Below, in pieces: positions 1-8,789 of a stretch of 47,325 nucleotides of DNA. This DNA is from an uncultured Bacteroidia bacterium (GTDB lineage: Bacteria > Bacteroidota > Bacteroidia > Bacteroidales > UBA932), in NCBI GenBank assembly GCA_902780455.1, contig CACZFO010000007.1:1-47325 (forward strand). The letters are read 5' to 3'. Numbering within the stretch: position 1 is the first letter of the stretch; each line of letters starts with the position of its first letter. The notes beneath the pieces are model-generated. The model was not told the DNA's origin. It made no database searches and saw only the letters and a list, made by a program, of their open reading frames with translations. Made by a program: the position numbers and the translations under genes.

Positions 1-1
1 C

Positions 2-247
2 ACCAACATCGCAGAGGTAAAGGAATATGAGATAATCAAGGACAAGAAAGGCAATCCTAAAAAGGTTGTAATCATGGTACAGGGAAGACACATCCAGGGA
101 AAGTACCAGCTCAGCCTGCCTAAGGTTGACAGCGGAAACGTCGTGGACGTGATATTCCAGCCTTCCAGCGGATCTGCACGCAAGTTCCAGGGTCCTGTAG
201 TACCTTCAAAGGTTGCAGGTTTCTACAAGAAGTCTAACCCGGAATAA
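2..247 (+). CDS. 3' end of an unidentified protein (partial at window edge)
   Basis: The frame is open from the left edge for 81 codons and stops with TAA at 245-247. The visible part is lysine-rich with alternating hydrophobic residues (for example KKVVIMVQGRHIQGKYQLSL), which suggests beta-strands, and it ends in KSNPE. I recognise no family and the N-terminus lies outside the window, so neither a signal peptide nor a domain can be judged. Codon use is like that of its neighbours. It converges with the next gene across a strong hairpin. Confidence 0.6.
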   Translation, partial: TNIAEVKEYEIIKDKKGNPKKVVIMVQGRHIQGKYQLSLPKVDSGNVVDVIFQPSSGSARKFQGPVVPSKVAGFYKKSNPE

Positions 248-290
248 AAAGAAGAGCCTGAACCTCAGAGCTTGACAAAGGGTTTAAGAA

Positions 291-324
291 GAAGGTGACC
301 GATAATCTCTTATCAGTCACCTTC
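291..324. terminator. Hairpin between convergent genes
   Basis: GAAGGTGAC (291-299) pairs with GTCACCTTC (316-324), and after one mismatch GATAA pairs with TTATC around a 4-nt loop. The stem-loop lies between the stop of the unknown gene at 247 and the stop of the serine hydrolase at 376, so it probably ends transcription from both sides. The T-tract is weak. Confidence 0.7.
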
Positions 325-375
325 ATTTATTTGCTTGTAAATTCTCCTTCAGTAGAAGGCCGTATGATTCAAATC

Positions 376-1905
376 TTAATACAGCAAATTAGTTCTCTGC
401 ATGACAGCATCCAGGGCAAGGTAGAGGGCTGTGTCAAAGTCATCTTTGGCGCTCCTTGAATTGCAGAGCAGGACTCCGTTGACACCGTTATTGCCTCTTA
501 CGATAATGGTTGCTGTGGCATTGATGTTTCCACCATGGTAAGATGCCCAGTTAGTAAGAGTGTAATGCCCTATTCTCCATCCGTATCCGTAACCGTTCTT
601 TGTTACCGGAGGGTTTGACGAGGTGTAGTCAGTGTACATCATATCAAGAGTTTCCTTCTTGAGTATATCAGGGACAACCGTACCGTAATCGATGGAATTG
701 ACAAGTCTCATCAGACCTACAGGAGAGTTGATGACAGCTCCGCAAGCTGCCACAACGCTCATGTCATTGCCGTAAGCATTCCCGTACTGGGCATAATAAA
801 CACACTCGTTGGATCTTCTTCCGCCCTTGTCGCTCTTTGCAATCCACACGTCTGTTACACCAGCCTTGGCTTCTACCTTCCTAAGGTAATCCTCGTATGT
901 ACCGCCTGTAATCTTTTCTATGATCTGGCCAAGTACACAATATCCGAGATTGTAATAAGAGTAGTTCTTGGCTCCCGGAGAGACACCAAGCATATATTCA
1001 ACTCTTGCCTTGAGGCTCTTGCCTGCAAAACGGCTGTCGGAGCCGGCAAAAATAGGATCCGTACCCCCTGTCAGATTGTAGTTCCAGCCGGTGGTGTGTG
1101 TAAGAAGCTGATGAATGGTTATATCATCAACACCAGCTGCATGAGTTCCTGGATACATGCTGTACAATATACCTTCAGGACGTCCCTTGTCTGGGTCTGC
1201 AGGAGCAAACACTTTGTCATCAAGTGAAAGCTTGCCCTCTTCATAGAGGCTCATTATACAAGTAGCGCACTGGAATTTGGAAACACTTGCAAGACGGAAA
1301 AGTGTTGTAGGAGTTGTCCTTGTCCAAGGAGAAGAATCAAGATTTGAATAACCGTAACCGGCTTCGTAAGCTGGTTTCTCACCCTTGGTAGTAGCCACAC
1401 CAATGCCAGGAATATTGTATTTTTTCATCACTTCATAAACCTGAGCGTCAGCAGCAGCGTCTCCGTGCCTTACAAGGGCAAAATACTTTTTGCTGTGCTT
1501 ACCGTCTTCGGCAGTAACCGTAACATCAACGTCTTTTGTATAGTTCGCAGTTGAAACTCCGGAAGTTGCAGAAGCTCCGCCTATCTTGACGGTAGCGTTT
1601 GTGCTGACCCCGAAAGTTGCCACAAGCTTTGTAAGATCTGTTCCCTCCGGAACGGTGATGAGGATAAGGTTGCGGTTCTGTATGGTTCCTATGGTAGCAG
1701 AGACATCTGATTTTATGCTTGGATTGCTGATTGACTTGAACTGGAACATTGAAAGATCACATGCCGTAGACAGCGCTGCTGGAGTTGGGTCCGGATCAAT
1801 CGGTTTTTTGCCGCCCCCGCCGCAACTGGTCAACGAAACTGACAAAGCCGCCAAGGCTATTATGGCAAGCACCCTTGCCTTTTTGTAGAATTCTGAAAAT
1901 TTCAT
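376..1905 (-). CDS. Serine hydrolase lipoprotein, class C beta-lactamase fold, with N-terminal DUF5018-like domain
   Basis: This 509-residue protein has a lipoprotein signal peptide (lipobox LTSC, Cys28), so it is probably anchored in the outer or inner membrane. Residues about 50-147 resemble the Ig-like DUF5018 domain of Bacteroidota surface proteins (VPEGTDLTKL, then a VTAEDG-type strand). Residues about 150-505 are a class C beta-lactamase/DD-peptidase fold with all three active-site motifs: SVSK (Ser207, Lys210), YYN (317-319) and HGG (457-459). The family includes esterases, D-aminopeptidases and penicillin-binding-like proteins; the substrate cannot be told, and nothing shows it is a true beta-lactamase. 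Its own promoter lies at 1945-1974, so it is probably transcribed apart from the next gene upstream. Confidence 0.88.
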   Translation of the reverse strand: MKFSEFYKKARVLAIIALAALSVSLTSCGGGGKKPIDPDPTPAALSTACDLSMFQFKSISNPSIKSDVSATIGTIQNRNLILITVPEGTDLTKLVATFGVSTNATVKIGGASATSGVSTANYTKDVDVTVTAEDGKHSKKYFALVRHGDAAADAQVYEVMKKYNIPGIGVATTKGEKPAYEAGYGYSNLDSSPWTRTTPTTLFRLASVSKFQCATCIMSLYEEGKLSLDDKVFAPADPDKGRPEGILYSMYPGTHAAGVDDITIHQLLTHTTGWNYNLTGGTDPIFAGSDSRFAGKSLKARVEYMLGVSPGAKNYSYYNLGYCVLGQIIEKITGGTYEDYLRKVEAKAGVTDVWIAKSDKGGRRSNECVYYAQYGNAYGNDMSVVAACGAVINSPVGLMRLVNSIDYGTVVPDILKKETLDMMYTDYTSSNPPVTKNGYGYGWRIGHYTLTNWASYHGGNINATATIIVRGNNGVNGVLLCNSRSAKDDFDTALYLALDAVMQRTNLLY

Positions 1906-1944
1906 AACTCTTGTTTATTTAAATTCATAATTCGTTTCTGAATC

Positions 1945-1974
1945 CAAAATTAACAACTTGAAGTCAAAATCAAA
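1945..1974 (-). promoter_or_regulatory. Bacteroidota-type promoter for the serine hydrolase gene
   Basis: On the minus strand TTTG (1974-1971) is followed after 18 nt by TAATTTTG (1952-1945), which matches the -33 TTTG and -7 TAnnTTTG elements. The predicted start leaves a leader of about 35 nt before the ATG at 1905. Confidence 0.5.
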
Positions 1975-1978
1975 TCAA

Positions 1979-4525
1979 TCAATAATCTTTTTTCCTGGAT
2001 ATTTGCTGCTTGGAGAATACATATTCTCCGTCCGTGGTAATGCCTTCAATAATTACAGTGTAGTCTGAATTTCCGTCAGAGGTATTGAAATGGAAACGAC
2101 CCTGGCCGTCTTCAATCTTAAGGTCCGGTTTCCAGTAAACGGTAGACCTGCGGTCTGAACCCGGACGGGTTATGGACTTTCCGTTTACATCATATGCCGG
2201 GCTGTAGAAGTATTTTGGCTTCTGCCACCCTAAAGGATAACCCTTGGAAACATTCTTAGGCATGCCTGTCCCTGCTGCCGGTTTCGTCTTTATCATTACA
2301 ACTGGAATTATTGCACCGCTTCCATCTCTCATCGGCGAGAATGGAGCGGCATCTGCTCCCCTGAGGTAAACAAAAGCCTCAAGTTCGTCCACGTTATAAT
2401 GCTCAAGTTCTGAAGAGGATTGTGCCTGGAATCCGTTCACATAGACAATGATTTCCTCATACTCGCTTACCTCCCAGTTTGAAGCCCTGGCCGGAACACG
2501 GCAGACAAGTTTCCTCTCTCCGGTTACGGTATCGCGGTCTTCCCTGATACCGGTACAAGTCTCCTTGATGTAGGTTATTACGTCAAATGCATTGTAAGGT
2601 TCAAGATCCTTTTCTGTCTTGAGCTGCCCTTCCTTGAAATACTGAGTCGGGAACGGAGACAGGTTGTCCTTTGCCTTTACCATTCTCTGACCAGTAACAT
2701 ATACGGCATCAAGCTGATACACCTTATCTCCGCCTGACTCGTAATAATTCTGGATCATGTACTGAGCGGTCTGGTCTGAGTAGTTGACCTTTCCCTTCCT
2801 TCTCTGATAGTTTACGATAGGAGCAAAAGAGTCCTCGGTAATGGACGGGATGAATGATTTCTTTCCGCCCGGACTTACTGCATTGACAATAAACAAGGTG
2901 GAGTCTGGGAAATTGACATCCTTAAGTTCAAAATATCCAGAAGAGTCCAACTGCCCCATTGCCGTAAAACCTATGGATGGAGCCACAAAGGAAACAATTG
3001 AGGTGTTTCCTTTCCTCAGCGACGACTTCCTCACCTTGCCGGATACCGTCTGTATGTATTCCTTTCCGTACAGAGGCATCTCATACTGGCCTTTGAAAAT
3101 CTTAGGAAGATCATAATACTGCCAGCCCTGAGTCATCATCAGAAGGTCTACCTCAGCCTCTCTGAGATGGATGTCCCTGGAATCGTCAAAATATTGCTGC
3201 GGATTCTCCACATGACCCTTTATCTCGGAAGAAAGAAGCATGTAGGATACGATATTGTCTTCTGTTCCAAAATATGGAGAATGGCTGTTGTCTGTCACCG
3301 ATACTGAGAAATCTCCGCTGACCGGACGTGCAAGGGTTACCGTACAGGTAACAGGCTCCCTCTGTCCGTAGGTTGCCTTGTCTGTTTTCATCTGCACATC
3401 ACCTTCTGTAACAGGAAGAATGAAGAAAGGCCTCTTGGCATAGATGTTTCCGTTGTTGTCTGCTATGGTTGCCACATTTACGCCTTCTCCCAAATTATTG
3501 ACAGGAAGAGCCAGCTTCATGGCTGCAGAAAGGGCCTTGCTGTAGAAAATCTCAGAACCGTCTGAAAGTATGAAGAACAGAGAATCCCTGTTAAGCCCCT
3601 CTGTAGCATATAGTTCGGCAATTATATTGTCTCCCTTGAAATCGAGATTGATCAAGGCACCCTCTTTCTCGGCTGCCGGAAGTTCAATCTTCTTCTCCAC
3701 ATCGCGGTTGTCCTTTATGCGTGCAAAGTATTTCATTCCCGGAACCGGCATGAAGACAAACTTGCCCATGCCAATCTCATTAGTCTTGAACTCAGCCACC
3801 TTGGTTCCATTTTCATCTTCAACGATACCTTCCACATAAGAACCGAATCCGGTCTCATTCACGTTCTTCACTCCTATGACAGCCTTTCTGCCGGCAAAAT
3901 AGCGCCCGCTTTCAGGAAGGAACTGGCAGTCTACATCCAAACGCGCCTCCTTTTCTTTCTTGAAAGGATTCTGGACGCCAATCCTGGTGTAGTCTTCTGT
4001 ATTGTCAACCTTGCGCTCGACAAGTTCCTTGACATAATTGTCCTTGATAGGATTGATTACCGTTATAACCTTGCTGTAAATGTACTCGGCCGGAAAATTC
4101 AACGCCCAGTAAGGGTATGCCCTCAGTATTGCGCTTCCGGTATTCATGTCGCTGTCCAGCACCACATATCCCTGAAGGACACCGTCACGCCTCTTGACCT
4201 TCACCCTCTGCACGGTCCTGAAAGTCTCTTCCACCTTATTTGAATAGACATTCTTTGCATAGTAGTAGTCAAACAGTTCAACATAGATGTAATTGCTCTC
4301 AGGGAATTCGCTCATGATGGAATTGTTGATAAGATATCCCTTGAACCAAATGGTATCTCCCACACAATAAGTCTCCCTGTCTGTCTGAAGATACAGCTTT
4401 TCAGGAGAAAGAAGCTGCGAAAACGCCTTGTAACGGTCTTTTATCTTTTCCTGTGCAGACAAACTGTTCCAACAGAAAACTGCCGCAAGAGCTGCAATGA
4501 TTGATTTTCTTAAAACTAATCTCAT
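1979..4525 (-). CDS. Large secreted MG2-domain protein with TonB-receptor plug-like region
   Basis: This 848-residue protein has a type I signal peptide (cleavage probably after SLSA, before QEK). From about residue 42 it carries the macroglobulin MG2-like signature seen in Bacteroidota surface proteins (LYLQTDRETY followed by GDTIWFKGYL). Beta-sandwich domains follow. A plug-like domain at about 640-755 (VITYIKE, then YVNGFQ and VVMIKTKP) resembles the plug of TonB-dependent receptors, but no C-terminal beta-barrel follows. Such proteins are usually annotated as TonB receptor plug-domain or carboxypeptidase-regulatory-like proteins. A periplasmic or outer-membrane role is likely and the function is unknown. 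Only 73 bp separate it from the serine hydrolase gene. Confidence 0.8.
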   Translation of the reverse strand: MRLVLRKSIIAALAAVFCWNSLSAQEKIKDRYKAFSQLLSPEKLYLQTDRETYCVGDTIWFKGYLINNSIMSEFPESNYIYVELFDYYYAKNVYSNKVEETFRTVQRVKVKRRDGVLQGYVVLDSDMNTGSAILRAYPYWALNFPAEYIYSKVITVINPIKDNYVKELVERKVDNTEDYTRIGVQNPFKKEKEARLDVDCQFLPESGRYFAGRKAVIGVKNVNETGFGSYVEGIVEDENGTKVAEFKTNEIGMGKFVFMPVPGMKYFARIKDNRDVEKKIELPAAEKEGALINLDFKGDNIIAELYATEGLNRDSLFFILSDGSEIFYSKALSAAMKLALPVNNLGEGVNVATIADNNGNIYAKRPFFILPVTEGDVQMKTDKATYGQREPVTCTVTLARPVSGDFSVSVTDNSHSPYFGTEDNIVSYMLLSSEIKGHVENPQQYFDDSRDIHLREAEVDLLMMTQGWQYYDLPKIFKGQYEMPLYGKEYIQTVSGKVRKSSLRKGNTSIVSFVAPSIGFTAMGQLDSSGYFELKDVNFPDSTLFIVNAVSPGGKKSFIPSITEDSFAPIVNYQRRKGKVNYSDQTAQYMIQNYYESGGDKVYQLDAVYVTGQRMVKAKDNLSPFPTQYFKEGQLKTEKDLEPYNAFDVITYIKETCTGIREDRDTVTGERKLVCRVPARASNWEVSEYEEIIVYVNGFQAQSSSELEHYNVDELEAFVYLRGADAAPFSPMRDGSGAIIPVVMIKTKPAAGTGMPKNVSKGYPLGWQKPKYFYSPAYDVNGKSITRPGSDRRSTVYWKPDLKIEDGQGRFHFNTSDGNSDYTVIIEGITTDGEYVFSKQQISRKKDY

Positions 4526-4665
4526 AAAATATCACAAATATGGCGCAAGTTAAAAATTTTCTCAGAGGTATGTTTTCAAAAACCTCACCTTTTTTAGACC
4601 ATTTTTACTAATATCTGTCAATTTAGAATAGGCAGACATGCACCACGTGCTTGGAAATGAAAATA

Positions 4666-4699
4666 AAAAGGGATGGCTAAAATTTCAGCCATCCCTTTT
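4666..4699 (-). terminator. Rho-independent terminator of the rplM-rpsI-rpsB-tsf operon
   Basis: AAAAGGGATGGCT (4666-4678) pairs with AGCCATCCCTTTT (4687-4699) around an 8-nt loop. Read on the minus strand the stem runs into T-rich sequence, 19 nt after the tsf stop codon. Confidence 0.9.
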
Positions 4700-4717
4700 C
4701 AAATCAACGGTAAACCG

Positions 4718-5716
4718 TTAGTCAGAGAGTGAGAATCTGCGGAAAGACAGAACCTTTACCTCAGGATCCATCCTCTTAAGATACTGTGAAACGGTCTCCT
4801 TTCCATCGCCGAGAGCCAGAACCTGCTCTACAAGGGTCTTCTCCTTGAAGAATTTCTGGAGACGGCCGTTTGCAATGTTCTGTATCATAGCCTGAGGAAG
4901 GTTGGCTGCCTTCTGCTCAGCAGCTTCCTTCATGATCTTGCGGCCCTGCTCAGCCTGCTCAGGAGTAATCCATCCCTTTGAAGTGTTGCTCTCGATGTGC
5001 TCCTCGCTGTCAAAGTGGTTAGGGTTCAGACCTGCCTTGCTGAGGGCAGCGTCAACAGCCTTCTTAACCAGCTCTTCCTTGGTCTTGGTAATTGCAATGT
5101 TCAGTTCCTCGTCCTTTCTCTCCTGAGGAATTTCATCTGCAGTTACAGCCACAGGATTCATTGCGGTAACCTGCATTGCTATTTCCTTAGCCACCTCGTC
5201 AGAGATCTTCTTGCTGAAGCCGACGATAGTAGCAACCTTCTGGTTGGAGTGGATGTAGTAACCTACGAAAGGAGCCTCGATCTTCTCATAGCAAGCAACA
5301 ACATGCTTCTCACCGCTCTTTCCGGTCTGGTCCATGACTGCATCCTCGATTGAGTTGTACTCACCGATCTTGCAAGCCTTGAGCCCTGCCAGGTCAGCAG
5401 GAGTGTTGGCAATAGCTGCATCTGCGATGCCGTTTGCAAGAGCCTGGAAGCCCTCGGTCTTTGCTACGAAATCAGTTTCGCAGCCAAGGCATATGAGTGT
5501 AGCAACGGTCTTGTCTGCATTTACTCTTGCAAGGACAGCACCCTCGGTGGTCTCCCTGTCAGAACGCTTTGCAGCAATGACCTTACCTTTTTCCCTAAGT
5601 ATTTCCTTTGCTCTGTCGAAGTCGCCCTCAGCCTCAATCAAGGCCTTCTTGCAGTCCATCATGCCGGCCTGCGTCATCTGGCGGAGCTTCATTACGTCTG
5701 ATGCTTTGATTTCCAT
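4718..5716 (-). CDS. tsf: Elongation factor Ts
   Basis: EF-Ts is the cytosolic nucleotide-exchange factor that reloads EF-Tu with GTP. The N-terminal UBA-like helix (VMKLRQMTQAGMMDCKKAL, residues about 9-27) and the core TDFVAKTEGF motif near residue 80 are both present. At 332 residues it is longer than the E. coli protein, which is usual for Bacteroidota. It is the last gene of rplM-rpsI-rpsB-tsf, 22 nt after rpsB, and is followed by a strong terminator. Confidence 0.98.
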   Translation of the reverse strand: MEIKASDVMKLRQMTQAGMMDCKKALIEAEGDFDRAKEILREKGKVIAAKRSDRETTEGAVLARVNADKTVATLICLGCETDFVAKTEGFQALANGIADAAIANTPADLAGLKACKIGEYNSIEDAVMDQTGKSGEKHVVACYEKIEAPFVGYYIHSNQKVATIVGFSKKISDEVAKEIAMQVTAMNPVAVTADEIPQERKDEELNIAITKTKEELVKKAVDAALSKAGLNPNHFDSEEHIESNTSKGWITPEQAEQGRKIMKEAAEQKAANLPQAMIQNIANGRLQKFFKEKTLVEQVLALGDGKETVSQYLKRMDPEVKVLSFRRFSLSD

Positions 5717-5738
5717 GATAAATCTCCTTTAGGTTAAA

Positions 5739-6608
5739 TTATTCTGCCTTAGGCTCAGCCTTCTTTGCAGGCTTTGCATCGTCAGTGTTTACCTTTCTGC
5801 GAGGACGGATCTTCTTTCCCTCAGGCATTGCGTCTGAAGCTTTCTTCTCGCTCTCAGCCTTTGCAAGCTCCTTGTCCTTTGCTCTCTTCTCTTCTTCTGC
5901 AGCCATCTTCTCCTTCTCGAGCTTTCTTTCCTCGAGACCTTCGGAAATCGCCCCGCAGAGTGCGCTTACTACTACTGAAACACTCTTTGCAGCATCGTCG
6001 TTAGCTGGAATTACATAATCAATCGGAGTTGGATCGCAGCAAGTGTCTACCATCGCGATAACAGGAATATTCAGTCTCTTGGCCTCCTTGACGGCATTGG
6101 CCTCTTTCTGAACATCAACAACAAACAGTGCTGACGGGAGACGGCTCATGTCTGCTATAGAACCTAAGTTCTTCTCCAATTTTGCTCTCTGACGGTCTAT
6201 CTGGAGTTTCTCTCTCTTTGCAAGAGTCTCATAGGTACCGTCTGTCTTCATCTTGTCAATGGTATTCATCTTCTTGACAGCCTTGCGGATTGTCGGGAAG
6301 TTTGTAAGCATACCACCTGGCCATCTTTCAGTTACATATGGCATATTCACGGCTTTGGCCTGCTCCGCGATAATGTCCTTGGCCTGCTTCTTGGTTGCGA
6401 CAAAAAGAATCCTGCGTCCGCTGCGGGCGAGGTTCTTCATCATAGCTGCCGCGTCATCAATCATAAGCACGGTCTTGTGCAGGTCTATGATATGGATTCC
6501 GTTCTTCTCCATGAAAATATAAGGAGCCATCTTAGGATTCCATTTCCTCTTCAAGTGTCCGAAGTGTGCACCTGCCTCTAATAATTCTTGGAAATTTGTT
6601 CTTGGCAT
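5739..6608 (-). CDS. rpsB: 30S ribosomal protein S2
   Basis: S2 belongs to the small-subunit head/body junction and is needed for S1 binding in bacteria that have S1. The 289-residue product begins MPRTNFQELLEAGAHFGHLK and carries the standard S2 core with WNPKMAPYIF and RWPGGMLTNF. Residues after about 230 form a charged Lys/Glu/Ala-rich tail ending in KKAEPKAE, a common Bacteroidota extension. It is followed 22 nt later by tsf. The 200-nt gap from rpsI is longer than other gaps in the operon. Confidence 0.98.
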   Translation of the reverse strand: MPRTNFQELLEAGAHFGHLKRKWNPKMAPYIFMEKNGIHIIDLHKTVLMIDDAAAMMKNLARSGRRILFVATKKQAKDIIAEQAKAVNMPYVTERWPGGMLTNFPTIRKAVKKMNTIDKMKTDGTYETLAKREKLQIDRQRAKLEKNLGSIADMSRLPSALFVVDVQKEANAVKEAKRLNIPVIAMVDTCCDPTPIDYVIPANDDAAKSVSVVVSALCGAISEGLEERKLEKEKMAAEEEKRAKDKELAKAESEKKASDAMPEGKKIRPRRKVNTDDAKPAKKAEPKAE

Positions 6609-6808
6609 TTTTTTGCTCTTTAATGCTTTGTTAATCTTTTTTGCCGGGTCATCCGGTCTTTGTCTGCCGGCCTACCGGCCTCTTTTCATCAATCTGAGGG
6701 CAGTGAAAATTCAATCCCTGAGATTTTCCGCAGAAGGGCAAAGAGCGGTAATCTATTGAGTCCGTATCTTTTATCCGCTTCTGTGCTCGATGCTTTACAA
6801 CGCAAATA
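6609..6808 (-). other. rpsI-rpsB spacer, 200 nt, CCGG-rich inverted repeats
   Basis: No gene is visible here. Near 6641-6685 the spacer holds several CCGG/GCCGGC repeats that can fold into short hairpins in the mRNA before rpsB. Other bacteria have S2-binding leaders ahead of rpsB, but I cannot match this one to a known class. No clear TAnnTTTG promoter was found in it. Confidence 0.3.
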
Positions 6809-7198
6809 CTAACGCTTGCTGAACTGGAAGCGTCTGCGTGCACCAGGCTGGCCAGGTTTCTTTCTCTCGACCTCTCTTGCATCTCTTGAAAGGAATCCTT
6901 CCTTCTTGAGTACTGAGCGGTAAGCCTCTGCGTCTATCTTGCAGAGAGCGCGGGAGATAGCGAGGCGGAGAGCCTCAGCCTGTCCTTTGATTCCACCACC
7001 GTCGAGGTTGACTGTAATGTCAAAGTTTCCTGCAGTGTTGGTAACGTTGAGAGGCTGCATAACGATGTACTTCAGGGAGTCATCCGGGAAATAAACTGCA
7101 AGTTCCTTTCCGTTGATTGTTATGTTGCCTTTGCCTGAATCCACATAAACGCGAGCAACAGCTGATTTACGTCTTCCAAGGGCGTTTACTTTCTCCAT
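6809..7198 (-). CDS. rpsI: 30S ribosomal protein S9
   Basis: The 129-residue protein begins MEKVNALGRRKSAVARVYV and ends in the basic tail RRRFQFSKR, whose final Lys-Arg reaches the P-site tRNA in ribosome structures. It starts 3 nt after the rplM stop, so the two genes are probably translated in coupling, as the conserved rplM-rpsI pair usually is. Confidence 0.98.
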   Translation of the reverse strand: MEKVNALGRRKSAVARVYVDSGKGNITINGKELAVYFPDDSLKYIVMQPLNVTNTAGNFDITVNLDGGGIKGQAEALRLAISRALCKIDAEAYRSVLKKEGFLSRDAREVERKKPGQPGARRRFQFSKR

Positions 7199-7201
7199 GC
7201 T

Positions 7202-7654
7202 CTAAATTTCGTTTAAAGTGATTGTTCTTGGTTTCTGTGCCTCGTGAGGATGCTCACTTCCTGCATAAACGTGCAGGTTGCGGAACATCTGGGCTCCGAG
7301 CCTTGATTTAGGAAGCATACCTCTTACGGCTTCCTCTAAAACTGCTACCGGCTTGCGCTTGAGCAACTCTGCTGGAGTTGTGAAACGCTGGCCGCCCGGA
7401 TAACCGGTGTGCCTTACGTACACCTTGTCAGTCAACTTCTTACCAGTCAGACGGATCTTGTCGGCATTGATAACGATAATGTTGTCGCCACAATCTGTGT
7501 GAGGTGTGAAGTTGGCTTTGTTCTTGCCCCTGAGGACCAATGCCAGACGGGAAGCAAGACGACCTAAAATCTGGTCCGTTGCATCGATAACCAACCACTC
7601 CTTGGTAGCTGTAGCATCGTTTACAAAGGCAGATTTGTAACTTCTGTAATCCAC
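7202..7654 (-). CDS. rplM: 50S ribosomal protein L13 (GTG start)
   Basis: L13 is an early-assembly large-subunit protein. The 150-residue product contains WLVIDATDQILGRLAS, TPHTDCGDN and the HTGYPGGQ and RGMLPKSRLG motifs. The reading frame is open further upstream to 7723, but that part lies over the promoter and its peptide is not L13-like. Family members begin just before the aligned SYK residue, so I chose the GTG at 7654-7652 (product starting MDYRSYK). First gene of the operon with rpsI, rpsB and tsf. Confidence 0.93.
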   Translation of the reverse strand: MDYRSYKSAFVNDATATKEWLVIDATDQILGRLASRLALVLRGKNKANFTPHTDCGDNIIVINADKIRLTGKKLTDKVYVRHTGYPGGQRFTTPAELLKRKPVAVLEEAVRGMLPKSRLGAQMFRNLHVYAGSEHPHEAQKPRTITLNEI

Positions 7655-7720
7655 TGTTTGTTGTTTTAAATTACTAAAATACCCCGTGAAAAGAACGAGG
7701 CCCCTCTTTTTAAGGGGGTG

Positions 7721-7750
7721 CAAAGATAGTCAATTTTTCTTTATTTGCAA
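7721..7750 (-). promoter_or_regulatory. Promoter of the rplM operon
   Basis: On the minus strand TTG (7750-7748) is followed after 19 nt by TATCTTTG (7728-7721), a perfect -7 match. The predicted leader to the GTG start is about 60 nt. The -33 element overlaps that of the divergent dusB promoter within TTTGCAA (7744-7750). Confidence 0.75.
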
Positions 7751-7775
7751 TATCTTTCCCGCAACACTATCTTTG
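7744..7775 (+). promoter_or_regulatory. Promoter of dusB
   Basis: TTTG (7744-7747) is followed after 20 nt by TATCTTTG (7768-7775). The dusB ATG at 7784 starts only 8 nt beyond the -7 element, so the transcript should have little or no 5' leader. Confidence 0.75.
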
Positions 7776-7783
7776 TCATCGCG

Positions 7784-8767
7784 ATGGGTAAATTCAAGAT
7801 AGGAAACATTGAATTCAGGGACAAGGCACTGTTCCTTGCACCGATGGAAGATGTGACAGATCCTTCATTCAGGTTCATATGCAAGGAGTATGGGGCGGAT
7901 ATGATGTATACTGAGTTCGTGTCATCAGACGGGCTCACCCACAATGCGGAGAAATCCTTCAAGAAGATGGAGGTCTTCGATTATGAAAGACCTATCGGGA
8001 TACAGATATACGGGCATATCCCTGAAGCCATGGTAGAGGCAGCCAAGTTCGCCGAGCAGTACCATCCGGACCTTATTGACATAAACTTCGGATGTCCGGT
8101 AAACAAGATTGCAAAAAGAGGAGCGGGCAGCGGAATGATGAGGTTCCCCGACCTGATGGTGGAAATAACGGAGAAAGTGGTAAAGGCCGTCAACCTTCCG
8201 GTTACGGTAAAGACCAGGCTGGGATGGGATGAGAACTCCCTTATAATAGTGGAGCTGGCAGAAAGGCTCCAGGATGCAGGAATACAAGCCCTTACAATAC
8301 ATGGCAGAACCCGCTGCCAGATGTATAAAGGTCAGGCAGACTGGACTTTGATTGGAAAGGTCAAGGAGAATCCCAGGATGCACATCCCAATAATTGGTAA
8401 CGGAGACATAACTGACGGTGAGTCCTGCAGGCAGGCCTTTGACAGATACGGAGTGGATGCCGTGATGATAGGCAGGGCCACCTACGGACATCCGTGGATA
8501 TTCCGGGAAATCCGTCACTATCTTGATACCGGAGAAGAAATGCAGCCCATGAGCGTAGTTGAAAGGGTGGAACTTGCAAAAAGGCATTTCCTGAAATCCA
8601 TCGAGATAAAAGGAGAAAGACGCGGCCTTCTTGAAATGCGCCGGCATCTGTCATGCTACTTCAAGAATCTTTTCAACTTCAAGGAAACCAGGATGAAGCT
8701 GGTTACTGAGAACGATCCGCAGAAAGTGCTGGAACTTCTGGATTATGTAGCCGCCACATGGGGTTAG
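7784..8767 (+). CDS. dusB: tRNA-dihydrouridine synthase B
   Basis: DusB is a flavin enzyme that reduces uridine to dihydrouridine in the D-loop of tRNAs. The 327-residue product has the FMN-barrel start LAPMEDVTDPSFR (about 17-29), the catalytic Cys104 in NFGCPVNKI, TRLGW, and the phosphate-binding GNGDI and VMIGRATYGHPW motifs. The frame extends upstream to a TTG at 7745, but that codon lies inside the -33 element; the ATG at 7784 gives the normal DusB start MGKFKIG. It stands alone and ends 22 nt before the convergent DAHP synthase gene. Confidence 0.95.
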   Translation: MGKFKIGNIEFRDKALFLAPMEDVTDPSFRFICKEYGADMMYTEFVSSDGLTHNAEKSFKKMEVFDYERPIGIQIYGHIPEAMVEAAKFAEQYHPDLIDINFGCPVNKIAKRGAGSGMMRFPDLMVEITEKVVKAVNLPVTVKTRLGWDENSLIIVELAERLQDAGIQALTIHGRTRCQMYKGQADWTLIGKVKENPRMHIPIIGNGDITDGESCRQAFDRYGVDAVMIGRATYGHPWIFREIRHYLDTGEEMQPMSVVERVELAKRHFLKSIEIKGERRGLLEMRRHLSCYFKNLFNFKETRMKLVTENDPQKVLELLDYVAATWG

Positions 8768-8789
8768 CGCCCCGGGCGGGAACTGAGGG

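Noticed and set aside
376..1905. Antibiotic-resistance beta-lactamase
   Set aside because: The fold and motifs are shared by many esterases and peptidases; the lipid anchor and DUF5018-like domain fit a housekeeping surface enzyme, and nothing shows lactam hydrolysis.
7655..7723. Longer L13 start at 7723
   Set aside because: The extra codons cover the predicted leader just after the -7 box, and the peptide does not match L13; GTG 7654 fits the family start.
7925..8647. 240-codon frame opposite dusB
   Set aside because: Shadow of a well-supported gene; no recognisable domain.
8768..8789. Terminator between dusB and the DAHP synthase gene
   Set aside because: GC-rich (CGCCCCGGGCGGG), but the possible stem is imperfect and no T-tract follows on either strand.
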